From contig OZ316898.1 of the NCBI GenBank assembly GCA_973895155.1, positions 13,268,001 to 13,332,000 of the forward strand: 64,000 nucleotides of DNA, read 5' to 3'. Made by a program: the position numbers and the translations under genes. The stretch is from Marsupella aquatica. Lineage: Eukaryota > Marchantiophyta. The notes beneath the pieces were generated by a model. The model searched no databases. It saw nothing but the letters and a program-made list of their open reading frames with translations, and was not told the DNA's origin. This document shows positions 37,246 through 47,298 of this stretch, piece by piece (positions within the stretch are counted from its first letter, which is position 1; each line of letters starts with the position of its first letter).

Positions 37246-37540
37246 TCAACCCTTTTTGGCGTGTCCGGGCCCCACCACTACCTCGGCCTCAAGTTCCTCG
37301 GCTTTCACTAACCTGGCTTCGGCCTGCCTGGCTTCTATCTGTGGGGGTCCCACCCCTGCAGCTTCTGTTTTCTCCTTCCCGGCATCGGCTACCTTGCCGT
37401 AGTGGTCCTCCTCATAGGCTTGTTCTATGAGTCGGGTTGTCTCGTCCTCCCAAGGTTGCGGTTGATGCCGATCAATGGTTGGCAACCTTGGGTTGGTGCC
37501 TGTCATGGCCTCCCCCAACTAGTCTTCTTGGCCTACCTCT
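37246..37540 (-). other. ORF antisense to X, Ala/Glu-rich, conserved in X'
   Basis: The minus frame starts MTGTNPRLPTIDRHQPQPWE and includes YEEDHYGK, VGPGHAKKGLT and LTAKEGLGVSIEDQPPV. The same reading is recognisable on the plus strand inside X' (46050-46420), where one stop interrupts it. On the minus strand it follows the copy B coiled coil and linker, so it may be the natural C-terminal part of that protein rather than an accidental antisense ORF. No known domain. Confidence 0.45.
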
Positions 37541-38676
37541 CGGGCTGTTTCCTTGACGGCCACAACCTCGCATAAGGCTGGTGCCATGCTTTCTACCTCA
37601 GCCACAGTGGCCTAGTGAACGGTGTGGCTCCCTAACCTAGAAGGCTTCTGCTTTTTTTCCTTCCCCACCCAAACCGCTGGTGCCTTCCCCTTGCCACTTT
37701 CTTCCGGCAAGGGTGAGGGTACCACGGCTTGTTGCTCAATTAGTACCACGCCTTGAGACCCTGTTGCCGCTATCGAGGGTCCACTTGTTGCGGCCAGCCG
37801 ATTTAGCTCCTCGGACTGCTTCTTCAACCGCTCAGTTTGGTTGTCCGTCTGCCTCTGCAAATTCTCTATCTTCTAGTTGGCTTCCTCCAGGTCCACCAGG
37901 GCTTCGTCCAAATCCCCACGGGCTTGCTCCAACTTTGCTAGGTTGTCTCCAACTCCTTTTGTAAGGCCGCCCTCTCCTCCTGGGTTGCCTTTAGTTCTGC
38001 ATTGAGCTTGTGGACAACATCAAACTCGATTTTATTCATTTTGTCGTAGGTTTGATCGAGCATGTCATCCTTCTTCCGCAGTTTGGCTTGAAAGTTGGCC
38101 GACAAGTCCGGCCTCCAGGTCTCCCTTCAACTTGTCGATGCCCCTGTAGGTCTCATCAAGTTTGGCTTGTTTTTGATGAAGGGCCTTGCGGCATTCTTTG
38201 ATCTCATCCTTCAGTGCCCGCTCCTTCCTATGGGCCTCGGTCATGGCTCTGTTGCAGGCCGTTATGTGAGCTACTTCTGCCTTCTTTAGTTCTTGCTTCC
38301 ACTTCTCCTTCTCCTTGAAGGCTTTGGCCAAGTTGTCCTGAGTCTGGGCTAGTTGCCCGTGCATGATGCTTATTTCATGCTTCCTAACTCGTAGCTCATC
38401 CTGGGCCTGCTTGGCCACTTTTAACTCTCCGGCCTGGGCTTTCTTCTCTCTTAGCCGTCAAATGACTTCCTCCTTCTTCATCCTCTCCAAGGCTAGTGCG
38501 TCCGTCAACCAGCTTTTCTCCAACATCTCCTTATGGACAAAAGGACCTGTCTCCAATTTTGCCCCAATGATATCGAGGGTGAGTAGCCCGCACATCCTCC
38601 CATACTCCAGGGCTCTAGAACGTGCATAGGTGGAGTGGTTAGGAGATGTCGGCATCTCCCAATGTAGCCTTACCGT
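37541..38676 (-). pseudogene. Gag-like element copy B, coiled-coil and C-terminal part
   Basis: Reading leftward from 38676: LHWEMPTSPNHSTYARSRAL, then MKKEEVI, ELKVAKQAQDELRVRKHEIS and a long heptad-rich coil (RKALHQKQAKLDETYRGIDK). Next come a break, ERLKKQSEELNR, and the tail ending at a stop at 37612. Each part aligns with copy A 32950-33840. It is separated from the rest of copy B by the solo LTR at 38677-40395. Stops (for example after EEVI at about 38458) and frame changes make it a pseudogene. The tail (EESGKGKAPAVWVGKEKKQK) is absent from copy A, whose coil stops at X. Confidence 0.7.
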
Positions 38677-38904
38677 TGTCCGAGTGACCGTGTTTTCTGG
38701 TAAGAGCATGTTGGTTCTTATGAAGTTAACCTTGCATGCCCATAAGTTCTACACTAAAACCAAAATGATAACTCTTGTAAGAAAGGTGGTGGGTATTAAG
38801 AAAGATTCAGGTGAAACTAATATACTGTTAAATCATACTTCACCATACTTGCGGATCAACACATCTTGGAAACTAATTTTTTTACGACATACAATCCTAA
38901 TATC

Positions 38905-39266
38905 AGACTGGCTAAGGCTAGGGATCTCATAGCTTTAGAACGACGATAGTGGTTTGCTAGGAGTACTGGCAGAGTCACCTCTGTGGCTGCGTTGCTGGTC
39001 TAGGAGTGATAGCTATTGGAAGAGGTCGAATGGGATACCTCGCTTTACCGGCTCTAGGGCTCTAGAAGTTGACATGATGTATGGGTCACTCACATTTTGG
39101 GCCACTAGGTTTAGTCCCCCCTTTTTTTATTGTGATTCTGGCCTTTGCTTTTGCCGCTGGCCTCCCTGAGGGAGTTGTTCTGATTTATCTATGGGGCTGT
39201 TTGCTTCCCCCCGGCCGTGGGGTTTTCGCGGTCTCACCTTTTTATTATAAAAAATATTTTCCCAGG
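38905..39266. mobile_element. 362-bp insertion in L1a flanked by AATATC
   Basis: AATATC occurs at 38899-38904 and again at 39267-39272; L1b has a single AATATC at this point (near 57500) and no insert. The inserted DNA has no clear terminal inverted repeat. It ends CACCTTTTTATTATAAAAAA then TATTTTCCCAGG, which might be a LINE or SINE tail. The type is unresolved. Confidence 0.7.
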
Positions 39267-39904
39267 AATATCTCCAAGAGAAAATGAAATAGGAATATCA
39301 TCTGGACTTCTATTTAGATCCATGACTTCAATAAAGAACAAAGATAATGCACTCCCACTCCTCTCGATAAGACATTACTGGGTATACTATTGGCTCATTA
39401 GAACTCATAACAGCAGTTGTAAATTGAGCTCCAAAGTGATAAGTTCAATGTTGCCTCATGGATGGCTTGTCTAAAAGATGGACTCTAACCAAAAATGGAT
39501 TACAAAGGGGAAGATTAGGGATATCTCTCCCTCCTGGATTCATGGTGACTCTCTTATTCCTTTGCTATCCGGGCCAAAGGATGCCCCACCCCTAAGTTCC
39601 CAAAGAGACTTTATTCCCTAAGGTCCCATCTATAAGTCTACCACTCACTCCTTTGCTATCCAGGCCAAAGGATGCCCCACTACTATGTACATAAGGCAAA
39701 GAATAGAAGAGAAAGATGAGAGAAGAAAAGAGGATCACTTCGACGCAAAAATTATCAAAATGTGGGGATGAGAAGAGAGTGCCCCTCACCACTTTATTTA
39801 TATTGAATTCAAGAGGGCATGGATTACGCCCAAACGCTTGGATGAAAGCCAAATGGCACACATCCAACATAGGAATGTGTGCTAGTACTATTGCAATCAA
39901 AATA

Positions 39905-40290
39905 AATAATGCATGCAAGTAAAACAACTAATGCATGCACGTAAAATAATTTGTGCATGCATGCACCTTGTGACTTGCATATTTGCTCACCTTGCATGCA
40001 AATAAAATAACTAATGCATGCGCATAAAACACAATTTGCATGCATCTAAAACAATTTGTGCATGCACCTTATGGCTTGCATATTTACTCACCTTGCATGC
40101 ACATAAAATAACTAATGCATGCACTTAAAACAATTTCCATGCATCTAAAATAATTTGTGCATGCACCTTGTGACTTGCATATTTTCTCACCTTGCATGCA
40201 CATAAAACAATTTGCACATGCATCCAAACAATTTGTGCATGCATCTTGTGGTTTGCATAGTTGTTTACCTTGCATGCACATACGTAATAG
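39905..40290 (+). repeat. CATGCATGCAC-rich tandem array in L1a
   Basis: A unit of roughly 100-120 bases containing TTGTGCATGCACCTTGTGAC, TTGCATATTTGCTCACC and AAAATAACTAATGCATGC recurs about three times. L1b has an unrelated array (CTATAGCTAGTGGAGCTA) at the equivalent position. Confidence 0.8.
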
Positions 40291-40399
40291 TCAAATTATT
40301 TAGTTACCCCGTAACAAAATATAAATTTAACCTATATACTTACTAATATACTTAGTGGTAATGATTTCATCATGAATAATTCAATTATCATGACACCGT

Positions 40400-41706
40400 C
40401 CAGACCGCCCTTCTTATCTCCTCAATCGTGGGCAAGGGCACGGCTTGAACCCCTGCCAGTTGCTGAATGTTCTCTGGCCATACACCGCCTGACAAGTCCT
40501 TCTCCTTGGCCAGGGTTGCTTCCTCCAAGTCCATGAATCGTTGCTGCGACTCTTGATCGGCCTGTTGTCTTCCGTCAAACATTGGTGGAGGTACGTCCGG
40601 TGGGGGAGACTCCGTGCTCTCCTGCTGTTGTGGATCCCCCCGCACCACCCTTGGTAGTCTGGGAATTAAACGGCCGCAGGTCCGCACTCCTGGTACCGAG
40701 CGATCCGACCCGTAACCCAAGTCCTCGTGGTATTCCTCCTCGTATTCCCCGTCCTCCAGGCGTTCTGGTGCCTGTCGGTCCTCTCTAGGACTAGCCGTAA
40801 ACCCGGCCTCCTGCCTAGGATTATACCGGCGTGCGACTTGCTCTTCCAGCTTACGTACCTGACTTCCGCCCTCCTTTTTAGGACTGGGAACCTTGGGTCC
40901 TAATTCTTCTGAGTCACTAGAGGCTCCTACATACATCCGCAGCCCCGGCTCGTGTTCCGGCCTTCTTCTTTCTTTGGCTCCGGTAAAGGGGTTTTCCCTT
41001 GACATTTTTCTGGTGCCCGTTGTTGCTACCTCTGGTGCTAGAGCCGCCTTCTCCTTGGTCAGTATATGTAGGAGGCTCTGCATGGCCGATTGTTGCATTG
41101 GTCCAGCTTCCGGCACCTGTCAGAAGACCTGAGCTATCGTGGGATTGCCTGGCGGGTCGGGCTGCTTTGCTGCCACTCTTGGGTCTGATTCCTATTCAGG
41201 CGCTCTAGCCTGCAAGGGAAGAATCGGTGCAAAGATTTGACTTCGAACATACCGGCATAACAACGGCATGTGATAACCAAGTCGGGATACGCTTCCTTGG
41301 CTGATCACAAGCTGTTCCTCCTTTAATACCTTTTTGAGCTGGTTGAGGAGGTACCCATTGTAATCCCGGCTTGGGTCTGGCCTCTTTGCCAGGTAAACCT
41401 GTGCTTTGCCGATCTCCGGCCTCCGCCAGTTGCAATGCATCGTTACCCGAAAGAAATCAATCATTTCTCCTATATGCGGTTGGTGCAGGTGTTCCTGAGG
41501 AAGCCATTCTTTGTTGACGGTCTGGGGAACGATCTAAACTCCTTGTCCGACAAGTTCTGCCGGGTTTCTACCTTAGCTTTAATTGTTGCCCTTGGGCAAG
41601 CCAAACACTTTGGCAATCACGTTGGAGGTGAGATAGAAGTCCCTCCCGTAGATTTTTGTGGAGCTGGTCTCGTGGTCCCATGATCCCACAAATTCTAGTA
41701 AGTCCG
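40400..41706 (-). pseudogene. Gag-like element copy B, middle part
   Basis: Reading leftward from 41706: EFVGSWDHETSSTKIYGRDFYL, then a frame break near 41585, MIDFFRVTMHCNWRRPEIGK, VYLAKRPDPSRDYNGYLLNQ and a Pro/Glu-rich linker with long open sequence at 41116-40388 (YHEDLGYGSDRSVPGVRTCG). All correspond to copy A 31640-32935. Glutamine codons here stand where copy A has TAG, for example MQSLL and DPQQQES. It is bounded by solo LTR L3 on the right and solo LTR L1a on the left. Confidence 0.75.
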
Positions 41707-44700
41707 TGTCGGATGCCAAATTAGGTAGTAGTTTTAACTAAAGTTAAAAATGGACTAACTATAGTTAGAAGTAACCCCAGTTAGAAGTAGACATAAGGTT
41801 AAAGTAAGTAAACTGATGCACAATGGGTCAAGGAGATTAAGTAGGGATAGTTAGGAAGGTCTTAGTTAAAGTCTAGTTGAACTAGGATAGGTTAGGAAAT
41901 CTCAAGAAGTAAAAGTAGAAAGTGACAAATGGTCTACTCTGCAGAATTATAGAAAAGTCTCCAAATAGAGTTAGACCTGGAAATCCAGTAAGTAAATAGT
42001 CTTAGGTTCAAGAGATACACTGGCAAAATTTCAGACAAAATGGAGGGCAGGGCACAATGCTGGAGATTTATGAAACTGGAGCTTTGTTATAAATACACTT
42101 AAGACGGGATACCATAGAAGTACGGGCGAGTTCTGAGTACAAAGCAAGTAGTGCTACGGAAGTTTGTCTAGGAGCCAGGTGTCATCATGGGAGTCCTTCT
42201 CATAAGGATACAAAATGCAGGGACAATCTACGTAGAAGCCAAGGAAGGAGCAGCGACAATCAGGCAGAAATTCAAGGGTGTAATTAAGGGAAACGAACAT
42301 CCTTCTATAAGGACAATGTGAATTGACTCGGGAGAGGCGGAGGAACCACAAAAATTGCCTGAAGGTAAGGCATGAATTGAATTGAGCTACCGGGAGAAAC
42401 TCTGTGGTGTTGGAAGGAACTCTTGGGATAAGAAAATCTCATCCCCCGGGCAATCTAGTGGTGGCAAAAGATTCAATTTTGTGCCGCTGCAATTGAAGCT
42501 TGGTTGCTAATGGGGAAATTTTTGGTAATTGCCTGAAGCTTTGTATTGTTGGAGTCTGCTGTTGGGGAACTCGCTGCTGAAGAGAGTGCTGTTGTGCTGC
42601 CATTGAACTCGTTATGGCTGCTGCACTATTGAGAAGTCCTGGTCCTACTTCACTAAAGCTTGATGCTGCTAAAGAAAATTTGATCCCGCTACTCGCTGCT
42701 ACTTGAACTTGAAGCTGTTGTCATGGACTTGCTGCTGTGGACTGGAAGCAACCTTACTGCTGGCTCGAAGCTATTGGAAGATTGAATGTTGCCCTGATGC
42801 TGAGGATAGTTTAGTGCTATGAGAAGCTCGATGCTGGAGCTTCATGCTGCTGATCAGTCGAAGCTCTGATAGGAGAAGCTCTAATCAAGAAATTACTACT
42901 GAGCTCTTTGCTGCTAAGCTATGGAGAGCCGCTGCTGCAGCTAAGATTGGCTAAAAAGCTACACTGCAGGATAGAGCTGACTCATTGCAGCTCCATGCTG
43001 CTGAGTAGCTATGGAGAAGTAGAGCTTGGGAGCTAGGCTGATAGAAGTCAATGTTGCGGCTCAGGGGGGTCACTTCCATGGAAGTGGCATATCATGTGCG
43101 ACGAAGTATATGGCCATTTAAATGGTTTTGGCGGAAGACTTATTAAGTCTTCTATGGAAATATATGGTTGTTTAATTGTAAAATGCATACGTGTCATCAC
43201 ATGATTGGTGCTGTACAACTTTCTAGAAAGTGACTTAGGGGGGTCATAAATGACCCAAACCGTCGCACGTGATGTATGACCCTTCATATAGTGACCCCCC
43301 CGAGTGTTGCGGAGGTGAGCTTGCTGATTTATGAGCTATGGAGTAGCTGCCAGGGAGAGCATGAAGCAATAGCACTTCGCCGCTACTCACGACTTGTGAA
43401 GGGAGGAGAAAAAAAATTGCATTTCGCGAGTAGTCTTCGCGAAAGGAGGAAAAGGGGGTGGTCTTTGCCAAAACATACCTGGTAGTTGGCTGTCGGCGGC
43501 TGGGCTTGAACTTGCGACCTGCTGTTTGCTAGGGACTTCATTCGGGATACCAAGGGAGCGTTCTTAGCTCTTCGTTTAAGGAGTTCGTAGCAACTCTACT
43601 TAAGCTTGCGGCAACATCGGTTCTGAGCCGTTTGAAGGACTTTGAGGCCGGGTCTAGGCCAGCAGGGGGACCAGGGAGACCAGGGGAGGGCCCAGCAAGG
43701 GTGCCTCAACTTCATGGAGGCCCGGGAAACCATTTTTTATCCCAATAATTTATGCTAAGGAGTTTTCATGAAGGCTTGAAAACCACTATTTGTAATAAGT
43801 TGTCGGGCTATTATGAAGCCCAACACTTGAGGGGTGCTGGTATACGATGAGTTGTTGCTAGATAGCTCGGCCTTGCACTCGCACAGTAGCCATAGAATAA
43901 CTGCTAATGCCAACATTCTAGTTGGAACCAACTCAAGCGGTAGTTGTACTATTCGGGTAAGTTTACAACTGTGTAAAAGCTGACCTGTACTTCTGTGGTA
44001 ACCCGAGTCTCAGCGGCAAAACCCGAGACTCAGTGGTAACCCAAAACTCAATGACGTATTAACCCTCAATTGTAGGCCAAACTTGGGGTTGTTACCGTGA
44101 GAAATATTGTGTTCCAGTTAGTTTACAACTCGCACGGTTAGTTGTAAGAGTTACCGAAGGGGGTACCCTGGTTACTCGTCTCGCCGAGAGGTTGCCGCTG
44201 TTCAGGTCTTGTGTGGAAACCTGAGTACTGGTTGTAGTTAAGTTAATCTGCGGTAAAATAGAGATTTAACCCGGGTTAAACTTTAGCAAGAAAGTAGTAA
44301 GTTTGCCGTAACTACTAACCTGAGTTAGCACCTTAGGCTTGGTTTGGTTTGGCGTGGGTTTGGTTTGGAGCCCTGAGGTGTGGAAATAAAGAGGAGAAGC
44401 AAGGGGCTGTCTCCTCACTTGTTTAGTTGTCCACTTTCTTAGAGGCTGGGAGCTTGGGGGCTGGGCTCTTCCTTGGAGAGCAGTAGCATGAGCTTGAGGC
44501 ACTAGGAAGGGGGGAACAGTGAACTAGTCCACTAGGTAGGCAGCAAGGAGAAGGTCAAGGGAGGTGTTGTGATCTGAACTTGTTTCTATTCTCTCTAGTA
44601 AAGACTTGCGTGTAACCCTCAGTCTTGAAGCAGCTATCTAGTGAGATGTCGAACCAGTGAGCATGTATGTGGACTCAGGTGTGATTTGATACCGGAGAGA

Positions 44701-45120
44701 TGAAGCTTGAAGCTTGAGATGAGAGCAGGGTCAGCACTTGTCTTGTGGGGATAGCAAGTGGTAATCCTGCAGTCCTTTGTGAAGGAAACAGGGTACTCTC
44801 TTGGGTGACGGTTATGTAAGGAGTCTGCAGGGACAGCTTGTGGGTGTCCACTGCCCGTGTTGAGATCGGGAGTGGGGTGTTGGGAGTGTTTTCCAGTGGG
44901 AGAGCAGGGGAGTGATAACCACCCTTCAAGGTTATCTTTCCAGCGGTGGAAGTAAATTACCCAGTTGGGTGTGTGAGTGAAGAAGAAGAGAGAGATTAAG
45001 GGAAAGTGACCCACTGTCCTGCTATTCGCCCGTCCTAAGAACCCGGACAACGATAAGAAGGGGAAATAGTGGTAGATTTAACTCTAGTGAAGAGTTAAGC
45101 CCCATTGCAAGGTGTTGACA
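41707..45120. mobile_element. Solo LTR L3, 3414 bp, inside copy B
   Basis: Begins TGTCGGATGCC and ends GGTGTTGACA. The flanks GTCCG (41702-41706) and ATCCG (45121-45125) are a 5-bp duplication with one change. Copy B coding sequence rejoins exactly across it (EGGARIG... to ...DLLEFVGSW by comparison with copy A). Contains a GCTGCT-rich low-complexity stretch at 42500-43040, a MITE at 43060-43304 and ACCCGAG-type repeats near 44000. ORFs inside (e.g. 44634-45050 minus) have no recognisable domain. Confidence 0.85.
43060..43304. mobile_element. 245-bp hAT-like MITE inside L3
   Basis: The ends CTCAGGGGGGTCACT and AGTGACCCCCCCGAG are inverted. TGTTGCGG is duplicated exactly at 43052-43059 and 43305-43312. 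Subterminal ATCATGTGCGACG and CGTCGCACGTGATG form an inverted pair, as in the 280-300 bp family. The interior differs from that family, so it is a relative with the same ends. Confidence 0.92.
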
Positions 45121-46017
45121 ATCCGATTCTGGCACCTCCTTCTTCAGCCACGATAGTCTTACAAAGCTCTCCAAGCCTGATCCCAGCCATCAAGCCTTGG
45201 TACTTCTTGGTATGCATGGCCGTAAAGCATGCATCCTCCTCTCGTGCAAAATGTAGCTGTACTGCCAGTGGTATCATTGCCGCCCATCCCTTCCAGATGT
45301 CGTCTCGGGTAGGGACGGCATTGATTGGGTCGACTTCTTGTTCCTCGGGTTCCTCCTCCCTTTGCTTCCCCTTTTTGGCTGGCTTCCTTGATACTGCCGA
45401 CCTTGTCCTCTTGGCCGGTGTGTTTTCTTCATTGTTGGTCATCTTCCTCTTCATTTCAATGGCACTTGAAGATTCTCCCAATACTGTTGCTTTTGTCCAT
45501 GCCGTTGTGCAACCCTTCAGGTCCCAATGTTCATCGTTGCAGTTGTTGATGGCTTGTCGGATGCCGACGATTTGGTTGTCTTGAATTAGAAGGTTGTCAA
45601 GCTCATCGCCAGTAGTTGTCCACAAGAATTCAGCCTTGATGAGTTCTCCTCCTAAGAAGGCTGTTTTCTGTAGTTCCCACAATCGAGCAAGTTCTTGTCG
45701 CTCGCGGGCTGCTCTTTCTGATTCTTCTTCTTTGTAAGTCCCGACGTACTCACTTGCCCGTTCGAACAGGCATCCCCAAAAATGTGCTGCTTGATTGATG
45801 TTGCTCATTCCCTTCTTTGGCCGTGCTTGGTAGCTGCTTATGTCCTTCCCGTGTTCTCCTCCGTAGTTGACAATCATTGGCTTCTGCTTGCACTTTGCTT
45901 GCTTGAGGTGCGAATGTGAGCCATCCTTCCTGGTTTGGCTTGCCTTACCCCCCTGCTTGGTCAATCTGCCCGTTGGTTATCCACAGCCGCCGGCACTTAG
46001 GTTGCCCTAACCCTAAT
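45121..46017 (-). pseudogene. Gag-like element copy B, N-terminal part
   Basis: Open on the minus strand from 45964 (MTKQGGKASQTRKDG) to the L3 boundary. It aligns with copy A from MSNINQAAHFWGCLFERASE onward, and includes EEEPEEQEVDPINAVPTRDD, a basic patch PAKRTRSAVSRKP and HTKKYQGLMAG. Unlike copy A it has no stop in this part. The upstream 53 bases (46017-45965) contain ATTAGGGTTAGGGC, which directly adjoins repeat X'. If X' is a 5' LTR, a tRNA-type primer site would be expected here; none (TGG start) is seen. Confidence 0.75.
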
Positions 46018-47298
46018 TGTCTTAGAGGTAGACCAAGAAGACCAGCTGGGTGAGGCCATGACGGGCACGGACTCAAGGTTGCCAATCATTGATCGACATC
46101 AACCGCAACTTTGGGAGTACGAGAGAACCCGACTCATAGGATGAGCCTATGAGGAGGACCACTACGGCAAGATGACCGATGTCGGGACTAACAGTGTTGA
46201 AGCCGTTGGGGTGGACCCACCACTATTACAAATCGGGGGAGCAGAAGCCGGAGAAGCAGATGCCGGAGAAGCAAAAGCCGAGGTAGGAGGTGGGCCCGGT
46301 CACGCCAACAATGGGTTGACCCAGTCAGGAGTGGGTAACTTGTCAGAGGACGAGACGCCTACATTGGCCGCCAAGGAGGGATTGGGGGCGTCCATTGAGG
46401 GCCAACCACCCGTGTTATGATCGTGGAGGGGGGCCGTCCCTTTTAGGAAGGGTGGACGTGGAGGTAGGAGGCATGAGTGGGCAGAGCGAGCGCGGACTTC
46501 CAAATTTAGGATTAGGATCAGGACCAATAAGTGGCCCTGACACTTATATTAGTGGGATTGCGGATCCATTGGTAAGAGCAACACTTGTGCTCTTGCCCCG
46601 CTGTACATAGGTAGATTCCAATTAGGGTAGATTTGGATTACGCAGCAAGAAAATAGGTAGGTGCGTTGCCAAGATAAATACCTATGTAGCGGGGACTTGA
46701 AGGCCTTCTTCTTAAGCAAGTTTTTAGTGCACCAGCAAGGTTGGGATCAATTAGTCAGAGAAGCTCTCGATTAGTTATGCGATGACTTTTGTGTATATTC
46801 ATGTTTCCTCATGCCTAAGAGCTGAATAGAGTTGGCCTTTTGGCTTGGTTTGCAGATCTTGTGTATGAGAAGTACTCTATGTATGACAGTTGCACGATAT
46901 AACTTAGTCAGTATGAGTCATCTTTCTAGTTGTGTGTCGCATCAACTTGTGCGAAGATTGCCCACATCAACTACAGGAGAGAAAAGAAGTAAGTGAAGTC
47001 ATCAGGAGCAGCCAGAGTTGGATGTGTTGAGCTGAGAGGAATCTTAGCGGGGGAAGCCAAACATACCTAAAGGGAGACCAAGGGAAGAGAGGAAGGAGAG
47101 GCCTAGAGTGAGCCAGTTGTATACTCATGACGCAATGAAGGATCTGTCCAGTATATGTGGGTAAAAAGTTAGTAAAGAAGTTTTAGCCGCGTCCCATGCC
47201 AATAAGCCGCGGAACCGGCCTTGGCAAGAGCAAAACCGATGGAAATCGGCTTGTTTAGGGCGGGTTCTTGGGTTTAGAGAGCCATGGAACGCACCACA
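46018..47298 (-). repeat. Terminal repeat X' of the gag-like family, 1281 bp
   Basis: On the minus strand it begins TGTGGTGCGTTCCATGG (47298) and ends TCTACCTCTAAGACA (46018), directly before the copy B leader. TG...CA ends and position fit a 5' LTR of copy B. It is the inverted partner of X at 33856-37540. The outer flank ATTTG (47299) has no match at the other end of the composite, so no target duplication for the whole structure was found. Confidence 0.7.

Larger units (their letters stand above)
33856..37540 (+). repeat. Terminal repeat X of the gag-like family, interrupted by a solo LTR
   Basis: Begins TGTGGTGCGTCCCATGG directly after copy A and continues, after the solo LTR at 33931-36355, to about 37540. 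Without the insert it is about 1255 bases and pairs in inverted orientation with X' at 46018-47298. Shared landmarks: ACATATACTGGACAGATCC, GTGTCAGGGCC, and GGTCCTGATCCTAAT. As TG-start sequence behind copy A it could be that element's 3' LTR, lacking only its last few bases (AAGACA). Seen from copy B it forms one arm of a long inverted repeat. Confidence 0.7.
38677..40395. mobile_element. Solo LTR L1a, 1719 bp, inside copy B
   Basis: Begins TGTCCGAGTGACCGTG, ends AATTATCATGACA, flanked by CCGT on both sides (38673-38676 and 40396-40399). The split codons of copy B rejoin across it (RRAVWT ... VRLHWEM, matching RATWEKRPHWEM in copy A). The same LTR occurs at 57285-58259. L1a is longer because it carries a 362-bp insertion (38905-39266) and a CATGCA-rich array (39905-40290). 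Confidence 0.92.

Noticed and set aside
44634-45050. 138-codon minus-strand ORF inside L3
   Set aside because: Lies wholly within the solo LTR, no motif, biased composition; best seen as chance.
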